Source of the DNA: UBA11663 sp049616325
GTDB taxonomy: Bacteria; Bacteroidota; Bacteroidia; Flavobacteriales_D; Sanyastnellaceae
Direction: 5' to 3'
Assembly (NCBI GenBank): GCA_049616325.1
Contig: JBMZHG010000003.1
Location: 1 to 64,000, forward strand
DNA length: 64,000 nucleotides
Part shown: positions 1-8,311 of the stretch, one piece after another
How positions within the stretch are numbered: position 1 is the stretch's first letter
Layout: the number at the start of each line of letters is the position of its first letter
Made by a program: the position numbers and the translations under genes
Notes under the pieces: model-generated
Databases searched by the model: none
Told to the model about the DNA's origin: nothing
Seen by the model: the letters and a program-made list of their open reading frames with translations, nothing else

Positions 1-729
1 ATGACCTTTCTCGTGGCCATTTGGGGGGTGTTTCTGCTCAACGAAACCCTGGAATTGGGCTGGCGAAAACACGGCGTGCACCCAAGGCAGTGGCGAGGCT
101 TGACTGGCATTCTCACCTACCCTTTCCTGCACGGCGACTGGGGTCACTTGTGGAACAACACCATGAGCTTTTTCACCCTGAACGGGTTCCTGTTCTATTT
201 CTACCGTTCCATTGCGTTGCGCGTGTGGCTTTGGCTTTTCTTTTTGAGCGGTCTGATGCTGTGGGGGTTGGCAGTGGATGGCAACCACATTGGCGCCAGC
301 GGGTTGATATACGGGTTGGCGGCCTTTCTGTTCACCAGCGGCGTCGTGCGCGCGAACCGACTCTTGCTCCGAGTGAGCCTGGCCGTGGCTTTCCTGTACG
401 GAGGCATCGTTTGGTGGATGTTGCCCATTGACGACCACGTCAGCTGGGAGGGGCATTTGAGCGGAGCCGTGATCGGAACCCTTCTTGCAATCGCCTACCG
501 GCGACAAGGACCCAAGGACCCTGTGTACAAATTTGAGCTCGAAGACCCCCATGCACCGTTGCCTGAATGGTGGATGGCCGCTCACCCGGACCACCCAGAC
601 ACGTTGGCGCAGAGAGCAAGAGTGGCTTCAGAAGCGGCGGCAGGCTCCGAAGCTCCACCCTCGCCTTCGGAACCGAGGTCCCAGTCGAGCACAGAACCTC
701 CCACTTTCGGGACGCCCTCGCAATCCTAA
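1..729 (+). CDS. Rhomboid-family intramembrane serine protease, possibly truncated at its N-terminus by the window edge
   Basis: A membrane protease predicted to cut substrates within the lipid bilayer. Visible family marks are the HGDWGHLWNN motif at residues 44-53, the catalytic serine in GASG (Ser100) and the catalytic histidine in EGHLSG (His152), all inside hydrophobic segments. After about residue 170 the protein has a hydrophilic, Ser/Pro-rich cytoplasmic tail of about 70 residues. The frame opens with ATG at the first base of the window. Relatives usually have some 10-20 more residues before the first membrane helix, so the true start may lie upstream. It converges on dnaN with 11 bases between stop codons. 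The physiological substrate cannot be read from the sequence. Confidence 0.88.
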   Translation: MTFLVAIWGVFLLNETLELGWRKHGVHPRQWRGLTGILTYPFLHGDWGHLWNNTMSFFTLNGFLFYFYRSIALRVWLWLFFLSGLMLWGLAVDGNHIGASGLIYGLAAFLFTSGVVRANRLLLRVSLAVAFLYGGIVWWMLPIDDHVSWEGHLSGAVIGTLLAIAYRRQGPKDPVYKFELEDPHAPLPEWWMAAHPDHPDTLAQRARVASEAAAGSEAPPSPSEPRSQSSTEPPTFGTPSQS

Positions 730-740
730 ATCGGGGTCGT

Positions 741-1859
741 TCAGTTGTTGAGCATCACAGGCATGACGAGCATCAGCACGTCTTCTCCGGGCTCTTCGGG
801 CTCGCTTGGACGAATGATGCCCGCGCGGTTGGGCGCACTCAATTCGAGGTTCACTTCCTCCGCAGAGAGGTTGTTGAGCATGTCCACGAGGAACTTGCTG
901 TTGAACCCAATCTCCATGTCTTCGCCGTGGTAGCTGCACGCCAAGTGCTCCGTGGCTTCGTTGGCAAAGTCCAAATCCTCTGCGCTTACCGTCAATTCAC
1001 TTCCCGCAATGCGCAACCGGACTTGGTGGGTCGTCTTGTTCGCGAAGATGGCCGCACGACGAATGGCCTGCAAGAACAGGTTGCGGTTGATGGTCATCCG
1101 ATTGGGGTTGTCCTTCGGAATGACCGCTTCGTAATTGGGGTATTTTCCTTCGATCAATCGGCACAAGATGGTGACGTCGTCAAAGGTGAAGCACGCGTTG
1201 GAGTCGGTGAATGAGATGTTGACGGTTTCGGCCGTCGAGGCGGCGTTTTTCAGCAGCGTTAGAGGCTTCTTTGGGACGATGAACGACGCCGTTTCTGGGG
1301 CGGAGGCGTCCGTACGCGCGTAACGCACCAAGCGGTGGGCGTCCGTGGCGACGAAGCGCACGTTGTCGGAGTACATCTCAAAGAAAATCCCGCTCATCAC
1401 CGGTCTGAGGTCGTCGCTTCCTGCAGCAAACAACGTGCGGTTGATGGCCGAAACCAAGGTGTCCGCACCCATGTTTACTCCTGTGGCTTCTTCGAGCGCA
1501 GGCGCCTGCGGGAACTCGTCCGCGTTCGCGCCAGTAAGCTTGTACTTTCCTGCATCGCTCGTCAATTCAACCGCGTGGGTGGCCGCGTCGACCTTGATGG
1601 TCAGAGGAATGTCCGGAAACGCTTTCAAGATGTCCAGAAGCATCCGAGCGGGCACGGCAATGGCGCCGGTGTCGTCCGTTCGGACTTCCATTTTCGAAGA
1701 CATCGTCGTCTCCAAATCCGAAGCCGTCATCACCAACTCACCCGGCCCCAATTCAAAGAGGAAATGGTCCAAAATGGGCAACGTGTTGCTGTTGCTCAAG
1801 ACCCCGCTGAGGGTTTGGAGCTGACGGAGGAGCTGGGTGCTCGATACGATGAACTGCAT
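741..1859 (-). CDS. dnaN: DNA polymerase III subunit beta (sliding clamp)
   Basis: Encodes the 372-residue ring-forming clamp that tethers DNA polymerase III and other repair enzymes to DNA. The length and the N-terminus (MQFIVSSTQLLRQLQTLSGV) match the family, and the three repeated clamp folds are covered end to end, finishing in the hydrophobic VMPVMLNN tail that is typical of the family. The start is ATG. It stands alone, without dnaA or recF beside it, which is usual in Bacteroidota. The 131-base region upstream holds a perfect DnaA box. Confidence 0.97.
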   Translation of the reverse strand: MQFIVSSTQLLRQLQTLSGVLSNSNTLPILDHFLFELGPGELVMTASDLETTMSSKMEVRTDDTGAIAVPARMLLDILKAFPDIPLTIKVDAATHAVELTSDAGKYKLTGANADEFPQAPALEEATGVNMGADTLVSAINRTLFAAGSDDLRPVMSGIFFEMYSDNVRFVATDAHRLVRYARTDASAPETASFIVPKKPLTLLKNAASTAETVNISFTDSNACFTFDDVTILCRLIEGKYPNYEAVIPKDNPNRMTINRNLFLQAIRRAAIFANKTTHQVRLRIAGSELTVSAEDLDFANEATEHLACSYHGEDMEIGFNSKFLVDMLNNLSAEEVNLELSAPNRAGIIRPSEPEEPGEDVLMLVMPVMLNN

Positions 1860-1929
1860 TGCTTTACGGAATTAAGGACTACGAAGATGCCAAGGAAAGG
1901 AGGCCTGACAGGCGCAAAAACCGTTTGAT

Positions 1930-1938
1930 TTATCCACA
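1930..1938 (+). promoter_or_regulatory. Single consensus DnaA box upstream of dnaN
   Basis: The nonamer TTATCCACA matches the DnaA-binding consensus TTATNCACA exactly. It lies in the 131-base gap between dnaN and the glycosyltransferase gene, about 70 bases before the dnaN start. Only one copy is visible in the gap, so it is more likely a transcriptional control site than a replication origin. Binding is inferred. Confidence 0.5.
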
Positions 1939-1990
1939 CTTCATCCCCAATGGCACGGGGGTTCTGGCGGGTGTGCCTTCGCCGGGTTCT

Positions 1991-2986
1991 TTACGAGCGG
2001 CCGACGCGGAGAACCGCTTCCAGCACGGCCTGAACCGAAAGTTCCCAACCGCAACGGAAATGACCTTCGGGGCAACGTTTTCTCCCGTGCATCCCGCAAG
2101 GCCGGCACGCCAATTCCACGGCGGGCTCCACCACCACGTGCGACGAAGCCAACGGCCCAAAACCAAATCGTGGCACCGTACTCGCAAACAGTGCAACCGT
2201 GGGCGTGTTGGTGGCCGACGCAACGTGGAGCGGCGCGCTGTCGTTGGCCACCACCGCGCGCGCCATGCCGATTGCAGCGACCATGCCGAGCAACGAAGCC
2301 TGGCCCGCAGCGTTCACGACGTGGGCGCGCCCTTCGGCCAAGCGCGCGCACAAGGCGTGCTCGCCTGGGGCGCCCAAAAGCAAGACTGGCTCATGGGTGG
2401 CGTCCAGGAATTTGGAAAACTGCCCCTCGGGCCACGCCTTGGTCGCCCACTGCGATCCGGGCATCACGACCAACGCGCCGTCCGCTCCCAAGGCCCGGGC
2501 CTCTTCGACGTGACGCGATTGGGGGTGCAGCCGGGGGCGATGCGAAGCCTTCGGGACGAAGGGGGCCAGCAGCTCGGCATGGCGGTCCACTTCGTGCGTT
2601 CCGTCTCCCCAACGGTGCGCCGTTCGGTGCGTGAAGCGCCAGGCGAGCGGGTTGTTGGCGTACCCGACTCGCACGGGAGCCATGCTCAGGGCAGTCAAAA
2701 TTCCCGAAGACGCGTGCCGGTGCAAATTGACCACCACGTCGTAGCGCGCCTTGCGTACCTCCCGCACGAGACGGCGCCAATCCTTGCCCTTGACGCGCGG
2801 TCGTTTGTCCCACGCCAGCACGCGATGCAGCCAAGGATGTCCTTCGAAAAGGCTGTCCATCGGCTTGCGTACGAGCACGTCAACTCGGTCCTCGGGGTGC
2901 GCGAGGTGCCACGCTTCCAGCGCCGAAGTGGCAAGCACTACGTCGCCGAAGAAGGCTGTTTGGATGAAGAGAACACGCCTGGACAT
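1991..2986 (-). CDS. Glycosyltransferase family 9 (heptosyltransferase-like)
   Basis: Probably transfers a heptose or similar sugar onto lipopolysaccharide core at the inner face of the cytoplasmic membrane. The 331-residue protein shows the GT9 pattern: an N-terminal IQTAFFGDVVLAT segment (residues 8-20) for acceptor binding, a GSQWATKAWP segment (177-186), and the donor-site motif NDSAPLHVASA (248-258). A Cys-rich stretch near the C-terminus (CRPCGMHGRKRCPEGHFRC) also occurs in many GT9 enzymes. It begins 9 bases after the dapD stop and is probably co-transcribed with it. The exact sugar is unknown. Confidence 0.9.
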   Translation of the reverse strand: MSRRVLFIQTAFFGDVVLATSALEAWHLAHPEDRVDVLVRKPMDSLFEGHPWLHRVLAWDKRPRVKGKDWRRLVREVRKARYDVVVNLHRHASSGILTALSMAPVRVGYANNPLAWRFTHRTAHRWGDGTHEVDRHAELLAPFVPKASHRPRLHPQSRHVEEARALGADGALVVMPGSQWATKAWPEGQFSKFLDATHEPVLLLGAPGEHALCARLAEGRAHVVNAAGQASLLGMVAAIGMARAVVANDSAPLHVASATNTPTVALFASTVPRFGFGPLASSHVVVEPAVELACRPCGMHGRKRCPEGHFRCGWELSVQAVLEAVLRVGRS

Positions 2987-2995
2987 GCCGGGAAG

Positions 2996-3817
2996 TTACA
3001 CCGCCACGTCGTGTTGCCGCAACGCGTCCGTTAAGGAGGTTTTGCGGTCGGTGCTTTCCTTTCGCTCGCCAATGATCAAGGCGCAAGGAACGTGGTAGGT
3101 TCCGGCTGGAAACTCCTTGGGACGGCTGCCTGGGATAACCACGGCACGCGGTGGAATTTCCCCACGAGTTTCAATCGGCTCAGAACCCCGGACATCTACA
3201 ATTGGCGTGCTCGCCGTCAGGACAACGTTGGCTCCAAGCACCGCTTCTTTGCCGACACGAACGCCCTCCACTACGATGCAACGTGAACCCACAAACGCTC
3301 CGTCTTCAACAATCACCGGCGCCGCCTGAAGCGGCTCCAGAACACCACCGATGCCGACGCCTCCGCTGAGGTGCACGTCGGAACCAATTTGGGCGCAGGA
3401 ACCCACCGTGGCCCACGTGTCCACCATCGTACGCTCGCCCACGTACGCCCCCAAGTTCACGTAGGAAGGCATGAGAATGCAGTCGCGTGCAACGAAGGCA
3501 CCGTAACGCACCACCGCATGCGGCACCACCCGAACACCCGCTTCCGCATATCCGCGTTTCAAGGGCATCTTGTCGTGGAATTCGAACGGACCCACCTCCA
3601 CGGTTTGCATCGACTGAATGGGGAAGTTGAGAAGCACAGCCTGTTTGACCCATTCGTTGACTTGCCAACCCTGTCCTTGCGGTTGGGCCACACGCAACGT
3701 GCCGTTGTCCAACCCGGCCATCACCTCTGCTACCGCTTCGCGGACTCCCTCTTCTCGAAGCAACGCACGGTCGCGCCAAGCCGCTTCAATTTTTTCTCGC
3801 AATGAGTTCTCGTTCAT
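2996..3817 (-). CDS. dapD: 2,3,4,5-tetrahydropyridine-2,6-dicarboxylate N-succinyltransferase
   Basis: Catalyses succinyl transfer from succinyl-CoA to tetrahydrodipicolinate in the succinylase branch of lysine and diaminopimelate synthesis. The start is placed at the ATG that gives MNENSLREKIEAAW, for 273 residues, the usual DapD length. The open frame continues 48 codons further upstream, but that part has no family similarity and would overlap ruvX. Residues about 95-200 form left-handed beta-helix hexapeptide repeats, and MVDTWATVGSCAQIG (131-145) is the conserved active-site segment. A TACCTTCG box ends 4 bases before the ATG. It is divergent from ruvX. Confidence 0.96.
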   Translation of the reverse strand: MNENSLREKIEAAWRDRALLREEGVREAVAEVMAGLDNGTLRVAQPQGQGWQVNEWVKQAVLLNFPIQSMQTVEVGPFEFHDKMPLKRGYAEAGVRVVPHAVVRYGAFVARDCILMPSYVNLGAYVGERTMVDTWATVGSCAQIGSDVHLSGGVGIGGVLEPLQAAPVIVEDGAFVGSRCIVVEGVRVGKEAVLGANVVLTASTPIVDVRGSEPIETRGEIPPRAVVIPGSRPKEFPAGTYHVPCALIIGERKESTDRKTSLTDALRQHDVAV

Positions 3818-3821
3818 GGTG

Positions 3822-3829
3822 CGAAGGTA
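3822..3829 (-). promoter_or_regulatory. Predicted -7 box of dapD
   Basis: TACCTTCG on the minus strand resembles the Bacteroidota -7 consensus TAnnTTTG. Only 4 bases separate it from the dapD ATG, so the transcript is predicted to be leaderless. Confidence 0.5.
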
Positions 3830-3845
3830 GCACCCGGCGCTGCTG

Positions 3846-3853
3846 TACCTTGC
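3846..3853 (+). promoter_or_regulatory. Predicted -7 box of ruvX
   Basis: TACCTTGC lies 4 bases before the ruvX ATG and back to back with the dapD box, 16 bases away. A leaderless start is inferred from the spacing. Confidence 0.45.
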
Positions 3854-3857
3854 CCCC

Positions 3858-4274
3858 ATGGGACGACTCTTGGGATTGGACGTGGGTGCACGGAGAACCG
3901 GTTTGGCCACCACCGATGAACTGCAACTGGTGTGCTCCCCCCTGGAAACGGTTGAAACCAAAAACGTCGTCCGCCGGGTTCAGGAATTGCACCGCCAGAC
4001 CCCCTTCGAGGGTGTCGTCGTTGGAAAGCCACACCTCATTGTGTCAGGGACTTCGGACAGTTCGGCGCACATTGACGACGTGGCTTCAAAAATCCAATCG
4101 TCTCTCCCCGGCGTGCCCATTCATTTCGTCGACGAGGGATTCACTTCGCAGGAAGCTTCCGCCATCCAAGTGCAAGCCGGAATGAAGAAATCCAAGCGCC
4201 GGGAAAAAGGCAGCCTCGACGCCATCGCCGCCAGCCTGATTTTGCAACGACATTTGGACGCGCAGTCGTACTGA
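3858..4274 (+). CDS. ruvX: RuvX/YqgF-family Holliday junction resolvase-like nuclease
   Basis: A 138-residue RNase H-fold protein of the YqgF/RuvX family, essential in many bacteria and linked to 16S rRNA 5'-end maturation and Holliday junction processing. The three acidic active-site positions are visible: Asp8 in LGLDVGARRTG, Glu93 in FVDEGFTS and Asp121 in GSLDAIAASLIL. VVVGKPHLIVSG (residues 53-64) corresponds to the conserved VVGLP strand. It is transcribed alone, divergent from dapD. Confidence 0.92.
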   Translation: MGRLLGLDVGARRTGLATTDELQLVCSPLETVETKNVVRRVQELHRQTPFEGVVVGKPHLIVSGTSDSSAHIDDVASKIQSSLPGVPIHFVDEGFTSQEASAIQVQAGMKKSKRREKGSLDAIAASLILQRHLDAQSY

Positions 4275-4313
4275 CCCACACGTCCGAGGACGGATTTCAC
4301 CTGGAATCCTTGC

Positions 4314-4748
4314 TCAGGAACCCTTGAAGACTTCCACGGTCTTCTGCTCTTTCACCAAATCCGTGAAACGTCCCTCGTAACGGGTTGCCCGGACAATGTG
4401 GTTGTCCACCCAGTGGTAATTGCCTCCCCGTGGCTTGCCCATCAACATCCCGTGGTACTTGAAGCCGTGACGGTTCAGCCACGCCTCCGTCACTTCGCGG
4501 TGATCCTCCGTACGCGACGTGAAAAACGTGATGATGTGTCCTTCGTCGTACCATTTGTTCAACGTCTCCAGCGCGTCTTCGAACGGCTCGCACGTCGCCA
4601 TGCGTTCGGGCTCTTCGTTGGGAACGTCCTCGGTGATTGTGCCGTCGATGTCAATGAGGTAGTTCTTGACCCCATTGGGCAATTGAGGCGACGCATTGTG
4701 GCCTTGAGCGTCTCGTGCAGGCTGAAGGGTTTGTGGCTTGTGTGTCAT
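4314..4748 (-). CDS. Small HAD-superfamily phosphatase
   Basis: A 144-residue hydrolase with the HAD nucleophile motif IDIDGTIT (Asp33 and Asp35), motif II in FFTSRTEDH, and a late lysine in MGKPRGGNYHWVDN that fits motif III. There is no large cap domain. Close relatives are common in Bacteroidota and are often labelled phosphoheptose isomerase by transfer, but the sequence supports only a HAD phosphatase. The substrate is unknown. The first 25 or so residues are polar and poorly conserved in type. A TAATTTTG box lies 8 bases upstream of the ATG. Confidence 0.8.
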   Translation of the reverse strand: MTHKPQTLQPARDAQGHNASPQLPNGVKNYLIDIDGTITEDVPNEEPERMATCEPFEDALETLNKWYDEGHIITFFTSRTEDHREVTEAWLNRHGFKYHGMLMGKPRGGNYHWVDNHIVRATRYEGRFTDLVKEQKTVEVFKGS

Positions 4749-4756
4749 GAAGCGGG

Positions 4757-4764
4757 CAAAATTA
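4757..4764 (-). promoter_or_regulatory. Predicted -7 box of the HAD phosphatase gene
   Basis: TAATTTTG matches TAnnTTTG exactly and ends 8 bases before the ATG. Confidence 0.5.
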
Positions 4765-4796
4765 TCGGCCGCTTCAATGCCATCCTAATTTGAACA

Positions 4797-6359
4797 TCAC
4801 GACTTGCCCTCGAGGGGCTCAAAAACCCAAACTCGCGCCTCAAGTCCACCCTCTGCGTTCAACCAGGCCTTGTTCCAATCGGCCAACCGACGGTCGGAGC
4901 CCGCAAGAACGTGCCAATGGGCCCAGCGATCCTGAGGCACGCCCTTGCGCATCAACGTGCCGCAGGCCCTTCGGGCCGCATCCCACTCTTCCTGACGTTC
5001 TGACTTCAATGCGCGGCGCATTTTCTTCAACCACTGGTCCAAGGACTTTCCAGCAGCAGCGGACAAGGCGCCCGAGGCTCCGTCGAGCGTGGGTGACACT
5101 TCGCGCCCAACGAGTTGAACCTGTGCAGTCCACGAGTCTCGCATCCTGATCAACTCGGCCAGCTGCGTTTGGAACGGCTCCATCCAGCGATCCAACACCC
5201 ACTTGTCCCATTCTTCGTCGTGCATCCAGCCGCATTCCAGGCCCCACCCGACCGCGCGGGATTCAGACGTTGTAACGACGGCGTGGTCCCGAATGCGCAA
5301 GGCCGGGAAGGCGAGGTTGTGGTGCTCAAACACCCGAGGCAGTTGATGCCAATACCGCCATTCGCCGGGCCCAAGAATCACCGCCGCGCTTTCCAACAAA
5401 AGTTCTTGGTACAAGGGACGTAGCAACACCCCCGGGCTGCAATGCGCTGCGCAATCCTTCGACCACGACGTCCACCCCTCTTTCGGCACGTCCCATTGCT
5501 TTTCTCCTGCTCGCCACACACCGCCGTTGGAGTCCGGAACCACCCCCACACGTCCCGCGTTGGCATCCATCCAAAACACGTTGTTTTCTCTGACGTGTGC
5601 TGGCCCTCCCCCCTCTGGGCGCCCTTTGAGCACGTGACTTACACCGCGGCCTTCAAACTCAGCTGCCCACAAATCAGACGCGGCTTTTTTCAGTTCTGTG
5701 TCCATGGGGTCCAAAACGAGCAGGCCAGACTCGCCGTACCAGCGGTGCAGCCACCGACGGGCGACGCCGGCCGCAGTCTCGCCTTTGGCAACGGCCTGCT
5801 GCACGTCTTCGAAGATGCCTTGACCGGAGACGTTTGGAACGCCGTCCGCCTTCCACGTTTCAATCACTTGGGCCAAACCTGCTGGCGAGAGACTCCCTAC
5901 AGGACGGGGAACATCGACTTCAGCGGGCTTCCAGGAATGCCTTGCAGACGCGCCGTAAACGTGAGCGACCTCTTGCCAATCGTGATCCTCAGAAGCCATC
6001 CAAAAAAGCGGAACAACGGGACGATTTTCCCGCAACGACAATTGCTTCGCGACGCGGATGGCCGTCAAAATTTTGTGGTGAAAGAACGCGGGGCCTCCCG
6101 CCACGACCAATTGATGGCCGACCGTCACAATGCGGCATTGGGCGTCTTGGAGCGAAGCGAACGAGTCCGGAACTTCCAGTCCCGCATCGCGATGTTGGCG
6201 AAGCAAGACCTTCGAGACAAGGTTCCGCATGGCAGGGTTCCAGTCGGTGTCGAACTCCGGAGTTGTGCTCCAGCCTGCCCAGGCTCCGCCTGCACCTTCA
6301 GGGAGCTCACCGGGCCAGGCACGCAACGGCCTGTGCCTCCAGCCCCACGAATCGTTCAA
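4797..6359 (-). CDS. bshC: Putative cysteine ligase BshC of bacillithiol synthesis, TTG start
   Basis: Predicted to join cysteine to glucosaminyl-malate in the last step of bacillithiol synthesis. The Rossmann-type core is recognisable from VTVGHQLVVAGGPAFFHHKI, PLFWMASEDHDWQEV and VILGPGEWRYWHQL. The frame is open to 6524, but the upstream part has no similarity to BshC and overlaps the preceding gene by more than 160 bases. Taking the TTG at 6359 gives 520 residues, close to the usual length of about 530. That TTG overlaps the stop codon of the T9SS cargo gene as TTGA, so translation is probably coupled. The start is inferred from length and overlap; the family call is firm. Confidence 0.88.
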   Translation of the reverse strand: MNDSWGWRHRPLRAWPGELPEGAGGAWAGWSTTPEFDTDWNPAMRNLVSKVLLRQHRDAGLEVPDSFASLQDAQCRIVTVGHQLVVAGGPAFFHHKILTAIRVAKQLSLRENRPVVPLFWMASEDHDWQEVAHVYGASARHSWKPAEVDVPRPVGSLSPAGLAQVIETWKADGVPNVSGQGIFEDVQQAVAKGETAAGVARRWLHRWYGESGLLVLDPMDTELKKAASDLWAAEFEGRGVSHVLKGRPEGGGPAHVRENNVFWMDANAGRVGVVPDSNGGVWRAGEKQWDVPKEGWTSWSKDCAAHCSPGVLLRPLYQELLLESAAVILGPGEWRYWHQLPRVFEHHNLAFPALRIRDHAVVTTSESRAVGWGLECGWMHDEEWDKWVLDRWMEPFQTQLAELIRMRDSWTAQVQLVGREVSPTLDGASGALSAAAGKSLDQWLKKMRRALKSERQEEWDAARRACGTLMRKGVPQDRWAHWHVLAGSDRRLADWNKAWLNAEGGLEARVWVFEPLEGKS

Positions 6360-7417
6360 CGAATCAACTTGACCCACCCCTTCCACTCGGTTTGGCCTTC
6401 CACCTCCGTCTCCGTCGTCATGCGCCAACCGTACACCCCGGGTTCGCACAAGTTCCCTTGAACGTCTTTGCCGTCCCAACCCTGGCCCGTTTGTGCAGAC
6501 TCCGACGTGAGAGATCCACGCCAAACCTCATGCCCCCAGCGGTTGAACACCTCCACTGCCGCAATTGCCTCCTCCGGAAGAACTGGCATCCAAACGTCGT
6601 TCAGCTGATCTCCGTCGGGCGTAAACGCGTTGGGTACAAAAGATGCTTCTGGGACACGAACACCGGCAGTGCCCCGATCCGGGCGTTCCTCCGACGTCAG
6701 CTGGGCATCCACCTCGGTGAGCTGAAACTCGTCCACGAAGTAATACGCGACGGTTCGGTCACCGCCTTCTTCCCGACGCAATCGCACGTCGTTCCCGAAC
6801 AACCCCAGCGTGAAATAGGTGTGTTCTTCCGTTGCGGTGAACACGAATGCAATCTCTCTCCAATTCCGGTCGTACAGTGTTTCGTGAATCTCGAATTGCG
6901 GCGTCTTCGTCAGACGTTCGTGACCTTGTTGCGCAGGCACCGAATTGGTCATTACCACACCCAACCCACTGACACCCATCCCCGCCGGAACCCAGTCGTG
7001 AACACGGCCTGAGGTGATGGCAAAGGACAATTCGTAGCGTTGACCCACGGTCAACGGCTCGGTGAAGGAGCCTGTGAGGTATTCGTGGCGCGGGGAGCTC
7101 TCGTCCGTGTAGGCCACAAATCCTGCCACCGCTCGACCCGCTCGAGGGTCCACTTTCGCGAGTGGGGTTTGGGGCAAATCGCCTCCTTCCGTACCCATCT
7201 CGTGGTAGTAATCGGGAATGGCCACGTCGCTTCCTCCGTTGGTCCAGTCGTTCACCAAAGAAAACTGCCCGGAGGCCGACGGCAATCCCGAGAACAACTC
7301 AAACCCGCCGTTGGCCACGCGCGCCTGACCGAAGGAATCTTTTCCCAAACCCAACCAAAGGCACCCCAGCAGCAACACGAGCGGGCAGGCTGTTGGGTAG
7401 GAACATGGACGGCGCAT
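6356..7417 (-). CDS. Secreted protein with a gliding-motility-type (type B) T9SS C-terminal domain
   Basis: Exported through the Sec system and then the type IX secretion system. An N-terminal signal peptide runs from MRRPCSY through a Leu-rich core to FGQA. The last 90 or so residues hold the CHU_C/type B sorting domain: FVPNAFTPDGDQLNDVW, VEVFNRWGHEVWRG, and GWDGKDVQG leading to GVYGWRM. The central region is beta-rich and resembles secreted adhesin or lectin-like modules, but I cannot assign a family. The ATG at 7417 is preferred over the one at 7444 because it gives a compact signal peptide. The gene is fourth behind an ECF sigma factor cluster, and its stop overlaps the bshC start. Confidence 0.85.
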   Translation of the reverse strand: MRRPCSYPTACPLVLLLGCLWLGLGKDSFGQARVANGGFELFSGLPSASGQFSLVNDWTNGGSDVAIPDYYHEMGTEGGDLPQTPLAKVDPRAGRAVAGFVAYTDESSPRHEYLTGSFTEPLTVGQRYELSFAITSGRVHDWVPAGMGVSGLGVVMTNSVPAQQGHERLTKTPQFEIHETLYDRNWREIAFVFTATEEHTYFTLGLFGNDVRLRREEGGDRTVAYYFVDEFQLTEVDAQLTSEERPDRGTAGVRVPEASFVPNAFTPDGDQLNDVWMPVLPEEAIAAVEVFNRWGHEVWRGSLTSESAQTGQGWDGKDVQGNLCEPGVYGWRMTTETEVEGQTEWKGWVKLIR

Positions 7418-7453
7418 GTCGCAAAGTACAACGAATGTTGCCAAGGTTCGCGT

Positions 7454-8299
7454 TCATCGGCGGGTAGGCGAGGCAAGCAGCGCCACACTGACACCGACGG
7501 GTCCCCCTGGAACCCAATAGAGGCTTGCGCGAAACTGGCTTGCGGCCCTTCGCATCGACGCCGATTCACCGAGGTCCATGGCGCCGCCAACTTCGAACCG
7601 AGCACGGTTGGCCCATCCCCGTATCTCGCGAAACGTGTCTGTTGCGGCAACGGCAGGCCAACCGGCAGGATCCCCGGGTTCGAGCAACTCCCAAACACGC
7701 GGACGCAGCACCTCGGCAGAAACCGAAGCCCGTGGCCACCAGCCTCCACGTGGTTGTCCTTCCCACATGACGCCCAGTCGAATGGCGTGGCTTGACGCAA
7801 GTGGGGCCATGAGGGTGTCACGCTCAAACGCCAAACTGTCGGGGGTGAGCACAACTTGCTGAAGCGGGGTTGAAGGACGGGGGCCTTCGGACCTGATCCA
7901 GCCCTTGGCGTCTTCCGACACTTCCAACGCAGAAAACGCCCAAGGTTGCGAATACGCCAAAAAAGCGCCTACCCTCCCTTTGCCTGACATCAAGTCCTGC
8001 TGACGCTCCAAATAAATCAACGGCCGGTTGGCGGGGAGATGCGAGGTAAGGATCGGTTGAGGGCTCGTCTGAGCACCCACGGCAACGTCCCAACCCAATC
8101 CCAACCACCAATCTTCGCCAACGAACGTGGCTTGCCTCTTGGCAGTGTCCACCTCGACTTCAGCAAGGTACTGGATGCGATTTCCATCGACCACCACAGA
8201 ATCTCGTTCGGTTGGGAAGGCAAAAAGAACCGAGGCCGTGCCCGTAGACAGGGTCAGCCACGCAATGAGAAAACGGATGGGGTTCCTCCACTTTGCCAT
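7454..8299 (-). CDS. Hypothetical secreted protein
   Basis: I do not recognise a family. The 281-residue product begins with a clear signal peptide (MAKWRNPIRFLIAWLTL followed by small residues up to about 28). The remainder is rich in Trp, Gly and alternating hydrophobic residues, including WWLGLGWDVAVGAQ near residue 65, and ends in a strand-like tail. This fits a periplasmic or outer-membrane beta protein. It lies between the membrane protein in the anti-sigma position and the T9SS cargo gene, with short gaps, so it is probably part of the sigma-factor operon. Confidence 0.6.
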   Translation of the reverse strand: MAKWRNPIRFLIAWLTLSTGTASVLFAFPTERDSVVVDGNRIQYLAEVEVDTAKRQATFVGEDWWLGLGWDVAVGAQTSPQPILTSHLPANRPLIYLERQQDLMSGKGRVGAFLAYSQPWAFSALEVSEDAKGWIRSEGPRPSTPLQQVVLTPDSLAFERDTLMAPLASSHAIRLGVMWEGQPRGGWWPRASVSAEVLRPRVWELLEPGDPAGWPAVAATDTFREIRGWANRARFEVGGAMDLGESASMRRAASQFRASLYWVPGGPVGVSVALLASPTRR

Positions 8300-8311
8300 G
8301 GAGGGCGGAAG

